A DNA stretch of 64,000 bases from Ruegeria sp. R14_0 (GCF_017743975.1 NZ_JAGHRC010000001.1:186001-250000), one strand, 5' to 3'; shown: positions 47,246 through 56,522, numbered from the stretch's first letter. Made by a program: numbers and translations. Notes: generated from the letters alone by a model not told the origin.

Positions 47246-48220
47246 ATGAAGATCGTTATCGCAGGTGCGGGCAGTATCGGATGCTATTGCGGGGCCTTGT
47301 TGGCAGATGCGGGCCACGACATCACCTTGTTGGGTCGCGCTCGTATTCTGGATCCCATCCGTGAAAAAGGCTTGACCGTCACCGATTTCTCGGGCCTGCG
47401 GCGGCATGTGAATGCTGAAAGCCTGACGCTGTCCGAAAGCCCGGAGTGCTTGTCCGAGGCAGAGCTTGTGATCGTCACCGTCAAGGCCGCGGCCACGGCG
47501 GAGGTGGCCGGTGAAATCGCGCGGTTTGCCCCTGCTTCGGCCCCCGTTCTGTCCTGGCAGAACGGCATGGAGAACGCCCGAGTATTGCGCGCGGCCTTGC
47601 CCGACCATGACGTACGCGCCGGGATGGTGCCGTTCAATGTTGTGCCCCCTGAACATGCTTGTTTTCACCGCGCAACCTCGGGCGAGATTGTGATTCAGTC
47701 TGGTCCAGGTGGTCTGGGGCAGACGCTCAGCTCTGCCGAGTTGCCCGTGATTGAAAGCGATCAGATCGAAGCGGTCCAATGGGGCAAGTTGGTGATCAAC
47801 CTGAACAACGCGCTGAATGCCTTGTCGGGATTGACGTTGAAAGAACAGCTAATGGACCGTAAGTGGCGTGGCCTCATGGCAGATCAGATGGCTGAGGCCC
47901 TGACCGTGCTGCGTGCTGCGGGCTACCCGGTGGCCTCGACTACTCCGCTGCCCGCTTGGATGACGCCACATATCCTGCGCCTTCCGACTTCGCTGTTCAG
48001 CCGGATCGCTGCGCGTATGCTGACCATTGATCCCAGCGCACGGACGTCGATGGCCTATGATTTGATGGCCGGTCGCGTGACGGAAATCGACAGCCTCCAA
48101 GGTGAGATCATCCGACTAGGGACCCAGAATGGCTGCCCTACACCGATTTGCGAGAAGGTGCGGGCGCTGATCGAAGGGACGCCAGACCAGAGCCTGATGC
48201 CGGACCAAATCCGACCGTAA
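47246..48220 (+). CDS. panE: 2-dehydropantoate 2-reductase (ketopantoate reductase) family
   Basis: 324 aa. The N-terminal Rossmann loop KIVIAGAGSIGCYCGALLADAGHDITLLGR binds NADPH. The conserved VKAAATAEVAGEI, SWQNGMENARVL and the Lys in WGKLVINLNNALNALSG are family catalytic-site segments. It reduces ketopantoate to pantoate for coenzyme A. Some members of this family reduce other 2-keto acids, so the symbol is provisional. A strong hairpin covers its ribosome site. Its stop abuts the convergent PiT gene. Confidence 0.85.
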   Translation: MKIVIAGAGSIGCYCGALLADAGHDITLLGRARILDPIREKGLTVTDFSGLRRHVNAESLTLSESPECLSEAELVIVTVKAAATAEVAGEIARFAPASAPVLSWQNGMENARVLRAALPDHDVRAGMVPFNVVPPEHACFHRATSGEIVIQSGPGGLGQTLSSAELPVIESDQIEAVQWGKLVINLNNALNALSGLTLKEQLMDRKWRGLMADQMAEALTVLRAAGYPVASTTPLPAWMTPHILRLPTSLFSRIAARMLTIDPSARTSMAYDLMAGRVTEIDSLQGEIIRLGTQNGCPTPICEKVRALIEGTPDQSLMPDQIRP

Positions 48221-49699
48221 TCAGGTAAACGCTGTCAGCATCCAGAAGATGACCGCCGACATGGTCGCGGCCGCTGGGACGGTGATGACCCAAGCTGCGA
48301 CAATGGTCATGAAATGCGACCGGCGCACCAGCTTGCGGCGGCGGTATTCCTCATCGGCCAGGCGCTGTTCGATCGGACGTTGAAGGTTGGAATGCTTACG
48401 GCGTCGGTTCTGATGCCATTCGCGGTAGAACCCAACGCCGAATACAGCGCCCACTGCGATATGGGTCGAACTGACGGGCAGCCCCAACCAGCTGGCCACG
48501 ATAACCGTAATTGCTGCCGACAGTGCCACGCAAAAGGCGCGCATCGGGTTCAGCTTGGTGATTTGACTGCCGACCATACGGATCAGCTTGGGTCCAAACA
48601 GGAACAGGCCGAACGAGATTCCAAAGGCCCCGATCACCATTACCCATGTTGGGATGGATACCTTGGTGGCGAAATCTCCGAACTCGGCCGCGTGCACGAT
48701 TGCGGCCAGCGGTCCAACCGCGTTGGCCACGTCATTGGCACCATGGGCAAAACTCAAGAACCCGGCCGAGATAACCAGCGGCAAACCAAACAGTGTTTTC
48801 AGCGATTTGGTGCGGTTCTCAAGCCCTTCGGATTTTCGGCGCACCCACGGAACTGTAATCGCCCAGACCAACGCACCCGAAGCCAGACCGATCAGCAAAG
48901 CCATCTCCAGATCGACTTTTACAAGTCGCTTGAGGCCTTTGACGGCCAGATATGTTGCGAACGCCCCGGCCATAACGGCGACCAGTATCGGCACCCAACG
49001 ACGCGCAGCTGCGATCTTGTCGTCCTGGTTCTGGATCTTTGCCTTGATCAGCGCCAGAAACCCTGCGGCAATCACCCCGCCCAGAACGGGTGAGATCACC
49101 CAACTGGCCGCGATTGCGCTCATTGTGCCCCAACTGACCGCGCTCAGACCTGCCGCGGCGATCCCGGCGCCCATTACGCCGCCCACGACCGAGTGCGTAG
49201 TCGAGACAGGTGCGCCCACCCAAGTTGCCAGATTGACCCACATCGCGGATGAGATCAGCGCTGACATCATCGCCCAGATGAAGACGTTGCTGTTCTGAAC
49301 CGAGGATGGATCGATGATACCTTTCGAGATCGTCGAAACCACATCTCCCCCCGCCAGCAGCGCCCCGGCGCTTTCGGCAACGGCAGCGATGGCGATCGCA
49401 CCGCCCATGGTCAGTGCATTTGCGCCAACTGCGGGGCCCATGTTGTTGGCCACATCGTTTGCGCCGATATTGATGGCCATATAGGCCCCGAAACCAGCCG
49501 CTGCGACTACAATCAGCCCGCCTTGTGCCTGGCCGAAAAAGACGGCTGCCGTCAGTCCGGCCAGCGCGATGAAGGCAAACGCAATACCAGGCGCCAGCAT
49601 CGGACGCGCGACGTGGACGTTCGCGTGTTCAATGCGCGAGATACGGTGCAGGTCGCTGTCCAGCGCCTGCCAGCGGGCTTTTTGGTTTGCGTTTGACAT
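48221..49699 (-). CDS. Inorganic phosphate transporter, PiT family
   Basis: 492 aa from the ATG at 49699 (MSNANQKARWQALDSDLHRI); about ten helices in two homologous halves. The two PiT signatures are YMAINIGANDVANNMGPAVGANALTMG near residue 75 and FLSFAHGANDVANAVGPLAAI in the second half. It imports phosphate with H+ or Na+. A long N-terminal soluble part and a charged loop in the second half (REWHQNRRRKHSNLQRPIEQR) are seen in PitA-like relatives. No Pho box is convincing upstream and no phoU-like gene is adjacent. Confidence 0.94.
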   Translation of the reverse strand: MSNANQKARWQALDSDLHRISRIEHANVHVARPMLAPGIAFAFIALAGLTAAVFFGQAQGGLIVVAAAGFGAYMAINIGANDVANNMGPAVGANALTMGGAIAIAAVAESAGALLAGGDVVSTISKGIIDPSSVQNSNVFIWAMMSALISSAMWVNLATWVGAPVSTTHSVVGGVMGAGIAAAGLSAVSWGTMSAIAASWVISPVLGGVIAAGFLALIKAKIQNQDDKIAAARRWVPILVAVMAGAFATYLAVKGLKRLVKVDLEMALLIGLASGALVWAITVPWVRRKSEGLENRTKSLKTLFGLPLVISAGFLSFAHGANDVANAVGPLAAIVHAAEFGDFATKVSIPTWVMVIGAFGISFGLFLFGPKLIRMVGSQITKLNPMRAFCVALSAAITVIVASWLGLPVSSTHIAVGAVFGVGFYREWHQNRRRKHSNLQRPIEQRLADEEYRRRKLVRRSHFMTIVAAWVITVPAAATMSAVIFWMLTAFT

Positions 49700-49789
49700 A
49701 GGTTTTGAAGGTGCCTTGATTTGACAGGCGCACTTAACGACTGGCCCAAAGTGTTGCAACCAGCCTCACGGAACTTTGTCGTAAATCCG

Positions 49790-50248
49790 TTACAATTGTT
49801 GCAGCAGGGCGCTCAGTTCCGGCTCATCGACCAGTTCAGCGGCTTTTTTCGGGGGAAACCACTTGCGATTGCGCTGATCAACCTCGGGGAAGTCATCCGC
49901 GAGCTCCGCAACATCCACGCGGTAAACCGTCGCGCGGACCGGTACGGTCGACCCGTCATTCAAGCGTTTGTCATAGCTGTAGTGCCCGATGGAGTCGCGG
50001 TGCAGCTGCTTCGGGCGCACGCCGGCTTCCTCCCAGGCCTCCTGCAGAGCGGCCTCGGCCCCGTCCTTACCGTCCATGGGCCAGCCTTTCGGAATGACCC
50101 AGCGGCCGGTATCACGGCTGGTGATCAGCAAAACCTCTTCGCCATTCTGACCGTCACGGATACACAGCGCTGCAAACTGCACCCTGTGTGGGCGCAGGAT
50201 AAAAGGCCGGGCGACCTCTTCCCACATATTTCGCAGCCATGACGTCAT
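49790..50248 (-). CDS. NUDIX hydrolase (DIPP-like)
   Basis: 152 aa from the ATG at 50248; an in-frame TTG adds 9 codons. RWVIPKGWPMDG leads into the Nudix region GWPMDGKDGAEAALQEAWEE then AGV. As in the gene at 15708, the EAWEEAG core is intact but the first Glu of the Nudix box is replaced (Lys here). The C-terminal KWFPPKKAAELVDEPELSALL matches the other copy closely, so the two are paralogues. It hydrolyses a pyrophosphate bond in an unknown substrate. Confidence 0.87.
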   Translation of the reverse strand: MTSWLRNMWEEVARPFILRPHRVQFAALCIRDGQNGEEVLLITSRDTGRWVIPKGWPMDGKDGAEAALQEAWEEAGVRPKQLHRDSIGHYSYDKRLNDGSTVPVRATVYRVDVAELADDFPEVDQRNRKWFPPKKAAELVDEPELSALLQQL

Positions 50249-50358
50249 CAGTTGAGCAGTATTTCGCGTTTCCAATATTAAAGTGACGCGTCTTAACAGT
50301 TTATTTCGGATGCATCAATGTTTCGGCATTTGGTCGTTATTTTCCAATGGGAAACGCG

Positions 50359-52794
50359 TCAGTTCCGTCGTTTGGCGCGCAGCGTTGGGTCGGCCTGGGT
50401 CGGGTCTTCGGGCCAGGGGTGTTTGGGGTATTGCGCCCGCATGTCCTTGCGCACATCCGCATAAGATCCAGCCCAGAAGCCGGGCAAATCGCGGGTAATC
50501 TGGATCGGGCGTTGCGCCGGGGACAAGAGCGTGATCTTCAGTGCCTCGCCTCCGATGACCGGGTGTTTTGTGACGCCGAACAACTCTTGCAGGCGGACCG
50601 AGATCTCAGGCACCGTCCCGCCATAGTCGATCGGCACCTTGCGGCCCAATGGCGTCTCAAACGATCCCGGCGCGCGACGGTCGAGTTCCTGCGTCTGCGT
50701 CCAATCCAGCCGGGCGCGCAGGGCGGGCAGAAGGTCGAACCGCTTCCAATCGTCGGCATTGCGCTGCCCCGACATCATGGGCAGCAGCCAATCGTCCAGC
50801 GTGTCCAATAGCCCATCCAGCGAGAAATCCGGCAGGTCGACCCCGTCGGCGCGCACCAGCTCGACCCGCGCGGCCAAGCGCGCGGCGGCCCCATCCAGAC
50901 GCAGGCCCAGATCGCGAACGCCGTCCAGCATGGCGTGTGCGACGGCTTCATCCGGTGCATCCTTCCAGATGCGGTCGTCCAATGTAATAGCGCCAAACCG
51001 TTCCTGACGCCGGGCAATGACCCTGCGTTCCCGTTTCGACCAGGCGCAGGTGTCGACCCATTCGATTTGCTCCGCGAATAGCTCTCGAATTTCACGCTCC
51101 GAGATTTGTGCCGCCATGCGCACCTTGGCCTCACGCGGGTTTCCATCCGTGTCGGTGACCACCAGATAAGGGGCCGCGGCCAGAGTATCGTCGCTTGCCA
51201 GCACCACCCCCTTGCCGCCTGACAAGATATAACGTGGCACGTCGCCCTTGCGGCGCTGCCCGATGCGGTCGGGATAGGCCAGAGCGGCCATCGCAGCAGC
51301 GCCAAGCTCTGACCGGCCGCTCTGCGTTTTCAGTCGTTTGGTTTCCGCCTTGATCCGTTCAATGGCGCCTGTGTTGACCTGCCAGACCCGGTTGCGCTGA
51401 AACGCGCGCGGGTCGCGTACGGCCTCAAGTCGCAACAGCAGGTCCGAAGGCGCACCTTTAAGTGGATCCCGCTCGGCCATCAACGCGGCCAGCGGGGCGG
51501 CATCCGCACCCGCTGTAACCAACATATGTCCCAAGCGCGGGTGCAAGGGCAGGGCGGACAGCGCCCGACCGTGTTCGGTGATCCGCCCTTTGGTATCCAG
51601 CGCGCCCAGCATGGTCAGCAGTGCCCGGGCTTCGGCCATTGTGCCTTCGGGCGGCGGTGTCAGAAACGCCAGATCGCCCGGTTCTGCCCCCCAAAGCGCC
51701 AGTTCCAGCGCCAGACCGGTCAGGTCGGCCGCTTCGATCTCGGCTGGCGGGTATGCAGATAGTGCGCCTTCTTCACCCTTGGACCACAGGCGATAACACA
51801 CACCCTCGGCCACGCGCCCGGCCCGGCCCGCGCGCTGGGTTGCCTCGGCGCGCGTTACCCGTTCGGTGACCAGCCGCGACATCCCCGAGCCCGGATCAAA
51901 CCGCGCTCTTCGAGCCTGACCCATATCAACAACAACGCGGATATCCGGGATGGTCAGCGAGGTTTCAGCGATCGAGGTTGCCAGCACCACCTTTCGCCCG
52001 GTGTCAGCCGGGGCAATCGCGGCGCGCTGGGCTGTGAATGGCATCGCGCCAAACAGCGGTCTTACCACGCAGTAGCCGGGCAATCGGCTGGACAAGGCGG
52101 CTTCGGCCCGGCGGATTTCGCCCTCACCGGGCAGGAAAACCAGCATGCCGCCTTCTGTTTCACGCTGAGCCTGAACGACCAGATCAACAAGCGCATCCAA
52201 CCGCCTTGCTTGCGCCCCTAGTGGGCGATCCAGCCAGCGGGTTTCAACTGGATAACTGCGTCCCTCGGATGTGACGAGCGGCGCGTTCATCAACTGACCG
52301 ACGGGTTCCGCATCCAGCGTCGCGGACATGGCAAGCAGGATCAGATCGTCCCGCAGCGCTCCGGTGACCTCAAGGCACAGTGCAAGCCCGAGATCCGCGT
52401 TCAGCGACCGTTCGTGGAATTCGTCGAAAATGACCGCGCCGACACCGGGCAAGTCGGGTTCCGATTGCAGCATTCGCGTCAGAATGCCTTCGGTTACCAC
52501 TTCGATGCGGGTTGCTTTGGAAACCTTGGCCTCTCCGCGCACCCGGTAGCCAACAGTTTCGCCCGGGCGCTGACCCAGTGTTTCCGCCATCCGCTCTGCC
52601 GCGGCGCGTGCGGCCAGCCTGCGCGGTTCGAGCATAATGATCTTGCCCTCAGACAGTTTGGCCTCGAGGATCGCCAGAGGGACCCGTGTGGTTTTACCTG
52701 CGCCCGGTGGAGCCTGCAGAACCGCCCGGCCATCGGCCTTCAGTGCCGCAAGCAGGTCAGGGATGGCGTCATCAATGGGCAGGCGTGGTGTCAT
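50359..52794 (-). CDS. hrpB: ATP-dependent helicase HrpB
   Basis: 811 aa from the ATG at 52794; an in-frame TTG lies 6 codons upstream. It is a DEAH-box RNA helicase: Walker A VLQAPPGAGKTTRVPLAIL, motif II DEFHERS (the HrpB-specific form of DEAH), SATLDA, and motif VI QRAGRAGRVAEGVCYRLW. The C-terminal HrpB domain ends in KVPIDYGGTVPEISVRLQELFG and HPWPEDP. The function is poorly known; some homologues affect mRNA or biofilm traits. It is followed by the NUDIX gene on the same strand. Confidence 0.95.
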   Translation of the reverse strand: MTPRLPIDDAIPDLLAALKADGRAVLQAPPGAGKTTRVPLAILEAKLSEGKIIMLEPRRLAARAAAERMAETLGQRPGETVGYRVRGEAKVSKATRIEVVTEGILTRMLQSEPDLPGVGAVIFDEFHERSLNADLGLALCLEVTGALRDDLILLAMSATLDAEPVGQLMNAPLVTSEGRSYPVETRWLDRPLGAQARRLDALVDLVVQAQRETEGGMLVFLPGEGEIRRAEAALSSRLPGYCVVRPLFGAMPFTAQRAAIAPADTGRKVVLATSIAETSLTIPDIRVVVDMGQARRARFDPGSGMSRLVTERVTRAEATQRAGRAGRVAEGVCYRLWSKGEEGALSAYPPAEIEAADLTGLALELALWGAEPGDLAFLTPPPEGTMAEARALLTMLGALDTKGRITEHGRALSALPLHPRLGHMLVTAGADAAPLAALMAERDPLKGAPSDLLLRLEAVRDPRAFQRNRVWQVNTGAIERIKAETKRLKTQSGRSELGAAAMAALAYPDRIGQRRKGDVPRYILSGGKGVVLASDDTLAAAPYLVVTDTDGNPREAKVRMAAQISEREIRELFAEQIEWVDTCAWSKRERRVIARRQERFGAITLDDRIWKDAPDEAVAHAMLDGVRDLGLRLDGAAARLAARVELVRADGVDLPDFSLDGLLDTLDDWLLPMMSGQRNADDWKRFDLLPALRARLDWTQTQELDRRAPGSFETPLGRKVPIDYGGTVPEISVRLQELFGVTKHPVIGGEALKITLLSPAQRPIQITRDLPGFWAGSYADVRKDMRAQYPKHPWPEDPTQADPTLRAKRRN

Positions 52795-52835
52795 TGGCGC
52801 TTTATCCGCCAACTGCGGGGCGAGGTCCAGTTCCG

Positions 52836-53540
52836 CTATTTCCGAACGACAACCGCCGCGCCATAAATCGTCTGCGCTTCGACGCGCGTTGCCCGCATCA
52901 CATCGCCGAAAGGCACATAAGTGACCGACACCGGAAAACGGCTGCCGGTACGCAGGTCGCCGGGCGGATAGCCCGCCAGCCGGGTGAACGCGCCCAAACA
53001 GCGGATCTGGCCGTTTTCTTCAATTCGTCGGGTCAACGCAATTTCGGTCAGCCGCTCACCATCAAACAGCTTTTGCCGCAGCGTGCACAGCGAGTCGGTG
53101 TCCTGATCCCGCAACACCATGAAGATACCGGTCAAAGGGTCCACCGCACCGCGCTGTTGCGCATCTGTCACCGCATACTCGCCGCGATCGCTGATCTTGG
53201 GACCGCTGGCCTGTGCGACACCGTTTCTATAGTCCAGCCGAACACGGGATTCACGGCGTCCGGTATCCATATCCTCGACGTATAGCCGCGGGAGGAACCG
53301 GTTTCCATCACGCCTGCCTTGGGCCTCAAGCACGAAACTCACACGCCGGATTGCTCCGGCCAGCCCGGTTGTCGACAACCGTCCCCGAACTGCATAGCCC
53401 GACGCGCTAAGATCCGAGGTCAGCGCCATCTCGCCCACCTTCACACCCAGTGCGCGCAGGGCAAACCGGCTTTGTTCGGCAATGCCCGTTGTGGGCAGGC
53501 AGAGGATCAGCAGCAACACACAGATGCGAAATGCAGGCAT
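52836..53540 (-). CDS. DUF3108 domain periplasmic protein
   Basis: 234 aa from the ATG at 53540, with AAGGAAA upstream and a signal peptide (MPAFRICVLLLILCLPTTGIAEQ). The mature part is a beta-rich DUF3108 domain: FALRALGVKVGEMALTSDLSASGYAVRGRLST, then YVEDMDTGRRESRVRLDY and DPLTGIFMVL. The family lies in the periplasm or outer membrane and has no known reaction. It is just upstream of hrpB on the same strand (41 nt) and divergent from meaB. Confidence 0.88.
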   Translation of the reverse strand: MPAFRICVLLLILCLPTTGIAEQSRFALRALGVKVGEMALTSDLSASGYAVRGRLSTTGLAGAIRRVSFVLEAQGRRDGNRFLPRLYVEDMDTGRRESRVRLDYRNGVAQASGPKISDRGEYAVTDAQQRGAVDPLTGIFMVLRDQDTDSLCTLRQKLFDGERLTEIALTRRIEENGQIRCLGAFTRLAGYPPGDLRTGSRFPVSVTYVPFGDVMRATRVEAQTIYGAAVVVRK

Positions 53541-53624
53541 TGGGTACGTTTCCTTGATGCTCCGGTCTGGACAAACCACCCCGCGGGGCGGCAAGTAGTC
53601 ATGCCGCAAGAGATCGGGGTCGGA

Positions 53625-54602
53625 ATGGAAATAGACAGCCTAGGTGACAAGATTTTGAACGGAGACCGGCGCGCGCTGGCCCGGGCAATCACTTTGGTCG
53701 AAAGCGGTCGCGCCGATCATCGTGCGCAGGCTTCGGAATTGCTGGCGTACCTGTCCAAGTCCGGGCGGCAATCGCTGCGCATCGGGTTGTCGGGGACGCC
53801 GGGGGTTGGCAAATCCACCTTTATCGAAAGCTTCGGCATGATGCTCATCGCGCAGGGACTGCGCGTGGCGGTACTGGCCGTCGATCCCAGCTCGGCCCGG
53901 TCTGGCGGTTCCATCTTGGGCGACAAGACCCGTATGGAGCGGCTGAGCCGCGAGAGGAACGCCTTTATCCGCCCGTCCCCCAGCCAATCGCATTTGGGTG
54001 GCGTTGCCCGCCGAACGCGCGAGGCGATTGCCTTGTGCGAAGCTGCAGGGTTTGACGTGGTGCTGATCGAAACCGTTGGCGTTGGGCAGTCCGAGACGGT
54101 GGTCTCTGAAATGTCTGATCTGTTCCTGCTGTTGCTGGCCCCGGCGGGCGGGGACGAGCTGCAAGGTGTCAAACGCGGCATCATGGAGATGGCCGATATG
54201 ATCCTTGTGAACAAAGCAGACGGCGATCTAAAGGCCACGGCGACCCGAACCTGCGCCGATTACGCAGGCGCGCTGCGGCTGTTGCGCAAGCGTCCACAGG
54301 ATCCCGAAGGATTTCCCAAGGCCATGACCGTTTCGGCAGTCGAAGAACACGGGCTGGAACAGGCCTGGGACGAAATGCAGGCCTTGTCCGATTGGCGGCG
54401 TGAGGCCGGCCACTGGGCGTCAAATCGCGCAGCCCAGGCGCGGTTCTGGTTCGATCAAGAGGTGCGCCACGCCCTGCTTTCCCGACTGGACACGCCAAGC
54501 GCGCGGGCCGAAATGGATCGCCTTGGAACCGCAGTCGGGGCAGGAGGCCTGAGCCCCAGCGCGGCCGCGGACAAAATGTTGACCATCCTGGCAACGCAAT
54601 AG
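53625..54602 (+). CDS. meaB: Methylmalonyl-CoA mutase-associated GTPase (MeaB/ArgK family)
   Basis: 325 aa from the ATG at 53625; an ATG 8 codons earlier (53601) is possible. G3E GTPase: Walker A GLSGTPGVGKSTFIE, DPSSARSGGSILGDKTRM, the switch ETVGVGQSE and the NKAD base motif. MeaB guards and reactivates adenosylcobalamin-dependent methylmalonyl-CoA mutase. The mutase is not in the window. A C-terminal dimerisation arm follows. The family is sometimes mislabelled ArgK. Start choice follows the usual family N-terminus (MEIDSLGDKILNGDRRALARAI). Confidence 0.93.
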   Translation: MEIDSLGDKILNGDRRALARAITLVESGRADHRAQASELLAYLSKSGRQSLRIGLSGTPGVGKSTFIESFGMMLIAQGLRVAVLAVDPSSARSGGSILGDKTRMERLSRERNAFIRPSPSQSHLGGVARRTREAIALCEAAGFDVVLIETVGVGQSETVVSEMSDLFLLLLAPAGGDELQGVKRGIMEMADMILVNKADGDLKATATRTCADYAGALRLLRKRPQDPEGFPKAMTVSAVEEHGLEQAWDEMQALSDWRREAGHWASNRAAQARFWFDQEVRHALLSRLDTPSARAEMDRLGTAVGAGGLSPSAAADKMLTILATQ

Positions 54603-54750
54603 GCATAACAGCACGGCAAGGTGGCAAGTTCCCGCAAGCCGTGTATTCTGCCCTAAATCGCACCTTTCGGTTGCGGCTTGTACCAAGGTAAAGTGCGGAG
54701 GGTCCAATCCGGGACGTACCGCCAAATAATCGCATCGGGGACAGCCGAGA

Positions 54751-55899
54751 ATGCCCGATATCAATGGCACAAGTGGTGCTGACAATATCGACGTTGCGGG
54801 CGATCAGGGTACGCTGAACGGTGCCCCGCAGGGGACGCCGATTGATAACATTCGGGCGCGGGGTGGCGACGACGAGATCTCGATTGTCAGCAGTACGATT
54901 TCCGGCAATGTGCGGGCCAACGCCGGCAATGACACCATTACAGTCTTTAACGCCGAGATCGGCGGGCAACTGAATGCCGGTCGAAACGCCGACACGGTCA
55001 CCGTCTATGACGCTTTGATCGGAAACATCCGTCTGGGGCAGGGCAATGACACCCTGAACTTCATCAGAACCGAGGTCTCCGGCGATGTCCGGGGCGGAGG
55101 CGGGCAGGATTCGCTCAACCTTCCGGTGGGTACCGTGGTGACCGATGCCAATTTCGGGACGTTCACCGTTGTCGCGGGGCAGTCTTACTTCCTGTCCAGC
55201 GGAAGCTTCGAGCTGCCCTCGGGAATCGTCGTCTTTTATAGCGGTTTTGAGAACGGTACAGGCTTTTTGTGCTTTACCCGCGATACCCTGATCCGGACGC
55301 AAGACGGACCCATTCCTGTTCAGGACCTTCGAACAGGCGACAGGGTCGTGACCCAAGACAATGGCCTGCAACCTATCCGTTGGATCGGACGCCGTCGTTT
55401 TGGCAGTTCCGCACTTGCCGATGATCCAAGACGCCGACCCGTGCGCATTCTGGCCGGAGCGCTGGGCGGGGGGCTGCCCGACCGCGATCTGCTGGTATCG
55501 CGGCAGCACCGAATGTTGGTGCAGTCGAAGATCGCCGAGCGGATGTTCGGCACATCCGAGGTTTTGATCCCCGCGATCAAGCTGACTGCGTTGCCGGGGG
55601 TGTTCGTCGACGACTCGGTCGACAGCGTCGAATATTTCCACCTGCTGTTTGATCAGCATGAGATCGTTTTTGCGGAAAATGCCCCCAGCGAAAGCCTGTT
55701 CACAGGTCCCGAAGCCCTCAGGGCACTGGACCCCGAGGCGCGGCGCGAGATTTTTGACCTTTTCCCCGAGCTGGCCGAGGTAAATCACTCTCCCGAGCCT
55801 GCCTGTTTGATCCCAAAGGGACGGCAGCAGTCGCAACTGGTTGCGCGGCATTTGAAAAACAATAAACCGCCGTTGCAGGGCGGATTGCGCGCCCGCTGA
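54751..55899 (+). CDS. Hint-domain protein with degenerate RTX-like repeats
   Basis: 382 aa. The N-terminal half (residues 1-165) has five spaced calcium-binding-like turns: GGDDEISI, AGNDTITVF, NADTVTVYD, GNDTLNFI and GGGQDSLNL, an RTX-like beta-roll. A Hint domain begins at the Cys in GFLCFTRDTLIRTQDGPIPVQ and continues DLRTGDRVVTQDNGLQPIRWIG, then LVSRQHRMLV, FGTSEVLIPAIKL and VEYFHLLFDQHEIV. This is the hedgehog/intein-like (Hint_2) type. These can self-cleave at the Cys. No signal peptide, so a type I (C-terminal signal) or other export route is likely (inference). A second Hint protein lies at 60878. Confidence 0.88.
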   Translation: MPDINGTSGADNIDVAGDQGTLNGAPQGTPIDNIRARGGDDEISIVSSTISGNVRANAGNDTITVFNAEIGGQLNAGRNADTVTVYDALIGNIRLGQGNDTLNFIRTEVSGDVRGGGGQDSLNLPVGTVVTDANFGTFTVVAGQSYFLSSGSFELPSGIVVFYSGFENGTGFLCFTRDTLIRTQDGPIPVQDLRTGDRVVTQDNGLQPIRWIGRRRFGSSALADDPRRRPVRILAGALGGGLPDRDLLVSRQHRMLVQSKIAERMFGTSEVLIPAIKLTALPGVFVDDSVDSVEYFHLLFDQHEIVFAENAPSESLFTGPEALRALDPEARREIFDLFPELAEVNHSPEPACLIPKGRQQSQLVARHLKNNKPPLQGGLRAR

Positions 55900-55939
55900 T
55901 ACGAATATGGTGGAGGGTAAAGAATTCGCTTGGTGTGTC

Positions 55940-55968
55940 TTGACCCTTCTGGCGATTCCCACTACACG
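55940..55968 (+). promoter_or_regulatory. rpmB promoter
   Basis: TTGACC (55940-55945), 17 bp, TACACG (55963-55968). The predicted start near 55975 gives an 87-nt leader before rpmB. Confidence 0.55.
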
Positions 55969-55984
55969 CATCCAACCAGTTTTC

Positions 55985-56035
55985 GGGCGCGACTTCGGGT
56001 TGCGCCCCTTGTGATTTGGCCGAGGGCATCTGCCC
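55985..56035 (+). promoter_or_regulatory. Two hairpins in the rpmB 5' leader
   Basis: GGGCGCGAC-TTCGG-GTTGCGCCC (55985-56007; 9 bp with one G-U) and, after 16 nt, GGGCA-TC-TGCCC (56024-56035) with flanking GGCC on both sides. They lie between the promoter and the ribosome site and could be a ribosomal-protein autoregulatory site. Confidence 0.4.
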
Positions 56036-56061
56036 GGCCTCCAGAAACAAAGGAAGAAACC

Positions 56062-56349
56062 ATGTCGCGCCGTTGCGAACTGACCGGAAAAGGCCCGATG
56101 ACTGGCAACAATGTCAGCCATGCCAACAACAAAACTCGTCGTCGTTTTCTGCCGAATCTGAACGACGTAACCCTGCAGTCCGAAACCCTGGGTCGTGGCG
56201 TCAAGCTGCGCATCTCGGCGGCTGCGCTGCGTTCGGTGGATCACCGCGGTGGTCTGGACGCGTTCCTGGCCAAAGCCAAGGACGAAGAACTGTCCGCCAA
56301 CGCACTGAAAGTGAAAAAGGAAATCGCCAAGGCGCAAGCTTCGGCCTAA
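56062..56349 (+). CDS. rpmB: 50S ribosomal protein L28
   Basis: 95 aa from the ATG at 56062 with AAAGGAAG upstream. [33 protein letters not shown] (family start, quoted only as its leading [12 protein letters not shown] and [11 protein letters not shown] parts) and [20 protein letters not shown] are typical of L28. It lacks extra zinc-binding Cys. Alphaproteobacterial length is normal. A rho-independent terminator follows. Confidence 0.97.
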   Translation: MSRRCELTGKGPMTGNNVSHANNKTRRRFLPNLNDVTLQSETLGRGVKLRISAAALRSVDHRGGLDAFLAKAKDEELSANALKVKKEIAKAQASA

Positions 56350-56372
56350 TCCCTTTTTCAGTAAGAATTCGG

Positions 56373-56402
56373 GCCCTGTACCACTTGGTGCAGGGCTTTT
56401 TC
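56373..56402 (+). terminator. Rho-independent terminator of rpmB
   Basis: GCCCTGTACC-ACTT-GGTGCAGGGC, a 10-bp stem with one G-U pair, followed by TTTTTCT. Confidence 0.9.
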
Positions 56403-56440
56403 TGTTTCAGGGGCTTTGTTCGAGAAAACGAATTAAAATT

Positions 56441-56469
56441 TTGAAATAGGTGAAACTGTTCACATACTG
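56441..56469 (+). promoter_or_regulatory. Candidate promoter of the copper unit
   Basis: TTGAAA (56441-56446) and ATACTG (56464-56469) are 17 bp apart (or CATACT at 16 bp), in an AT-rich stretch after the rpmB terminator. A CACA-TAC-TGTG dyad overlaps the -10. Confidence 0.4.
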
Positions 56470-56522
56470 TGTGCTCCGGTCGACTTATGTTTAGGCATAT
56501 TCATCTGACGGAGTAGAACCTC

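Noticed and set aside
49700-49789. Possible Pho box upstream of the PiT gene
   Set aside because: Only one half-site resembling CTGTCA is present; the direct repeat needed is missing.
29823-55915. Shared GAATATGGTGG after two genes (about 29824 and 55904)
   Set aside because: An 11-nt match with no structure; consistent with chance in 64 kb.
55930-56061. 44-codon N-terminal extension of L28
   Set aside because: The standard L28 start at 56062 has a strong ribosome site, and the extension overlaps the predicted promoter and leader hairpins.
54181-56337. 718-codon minus-strand frame across meaB, the Hint gene and rpmB
   Set aside because: Spans three well-supported plus-strand genes and has no recognisable domain.
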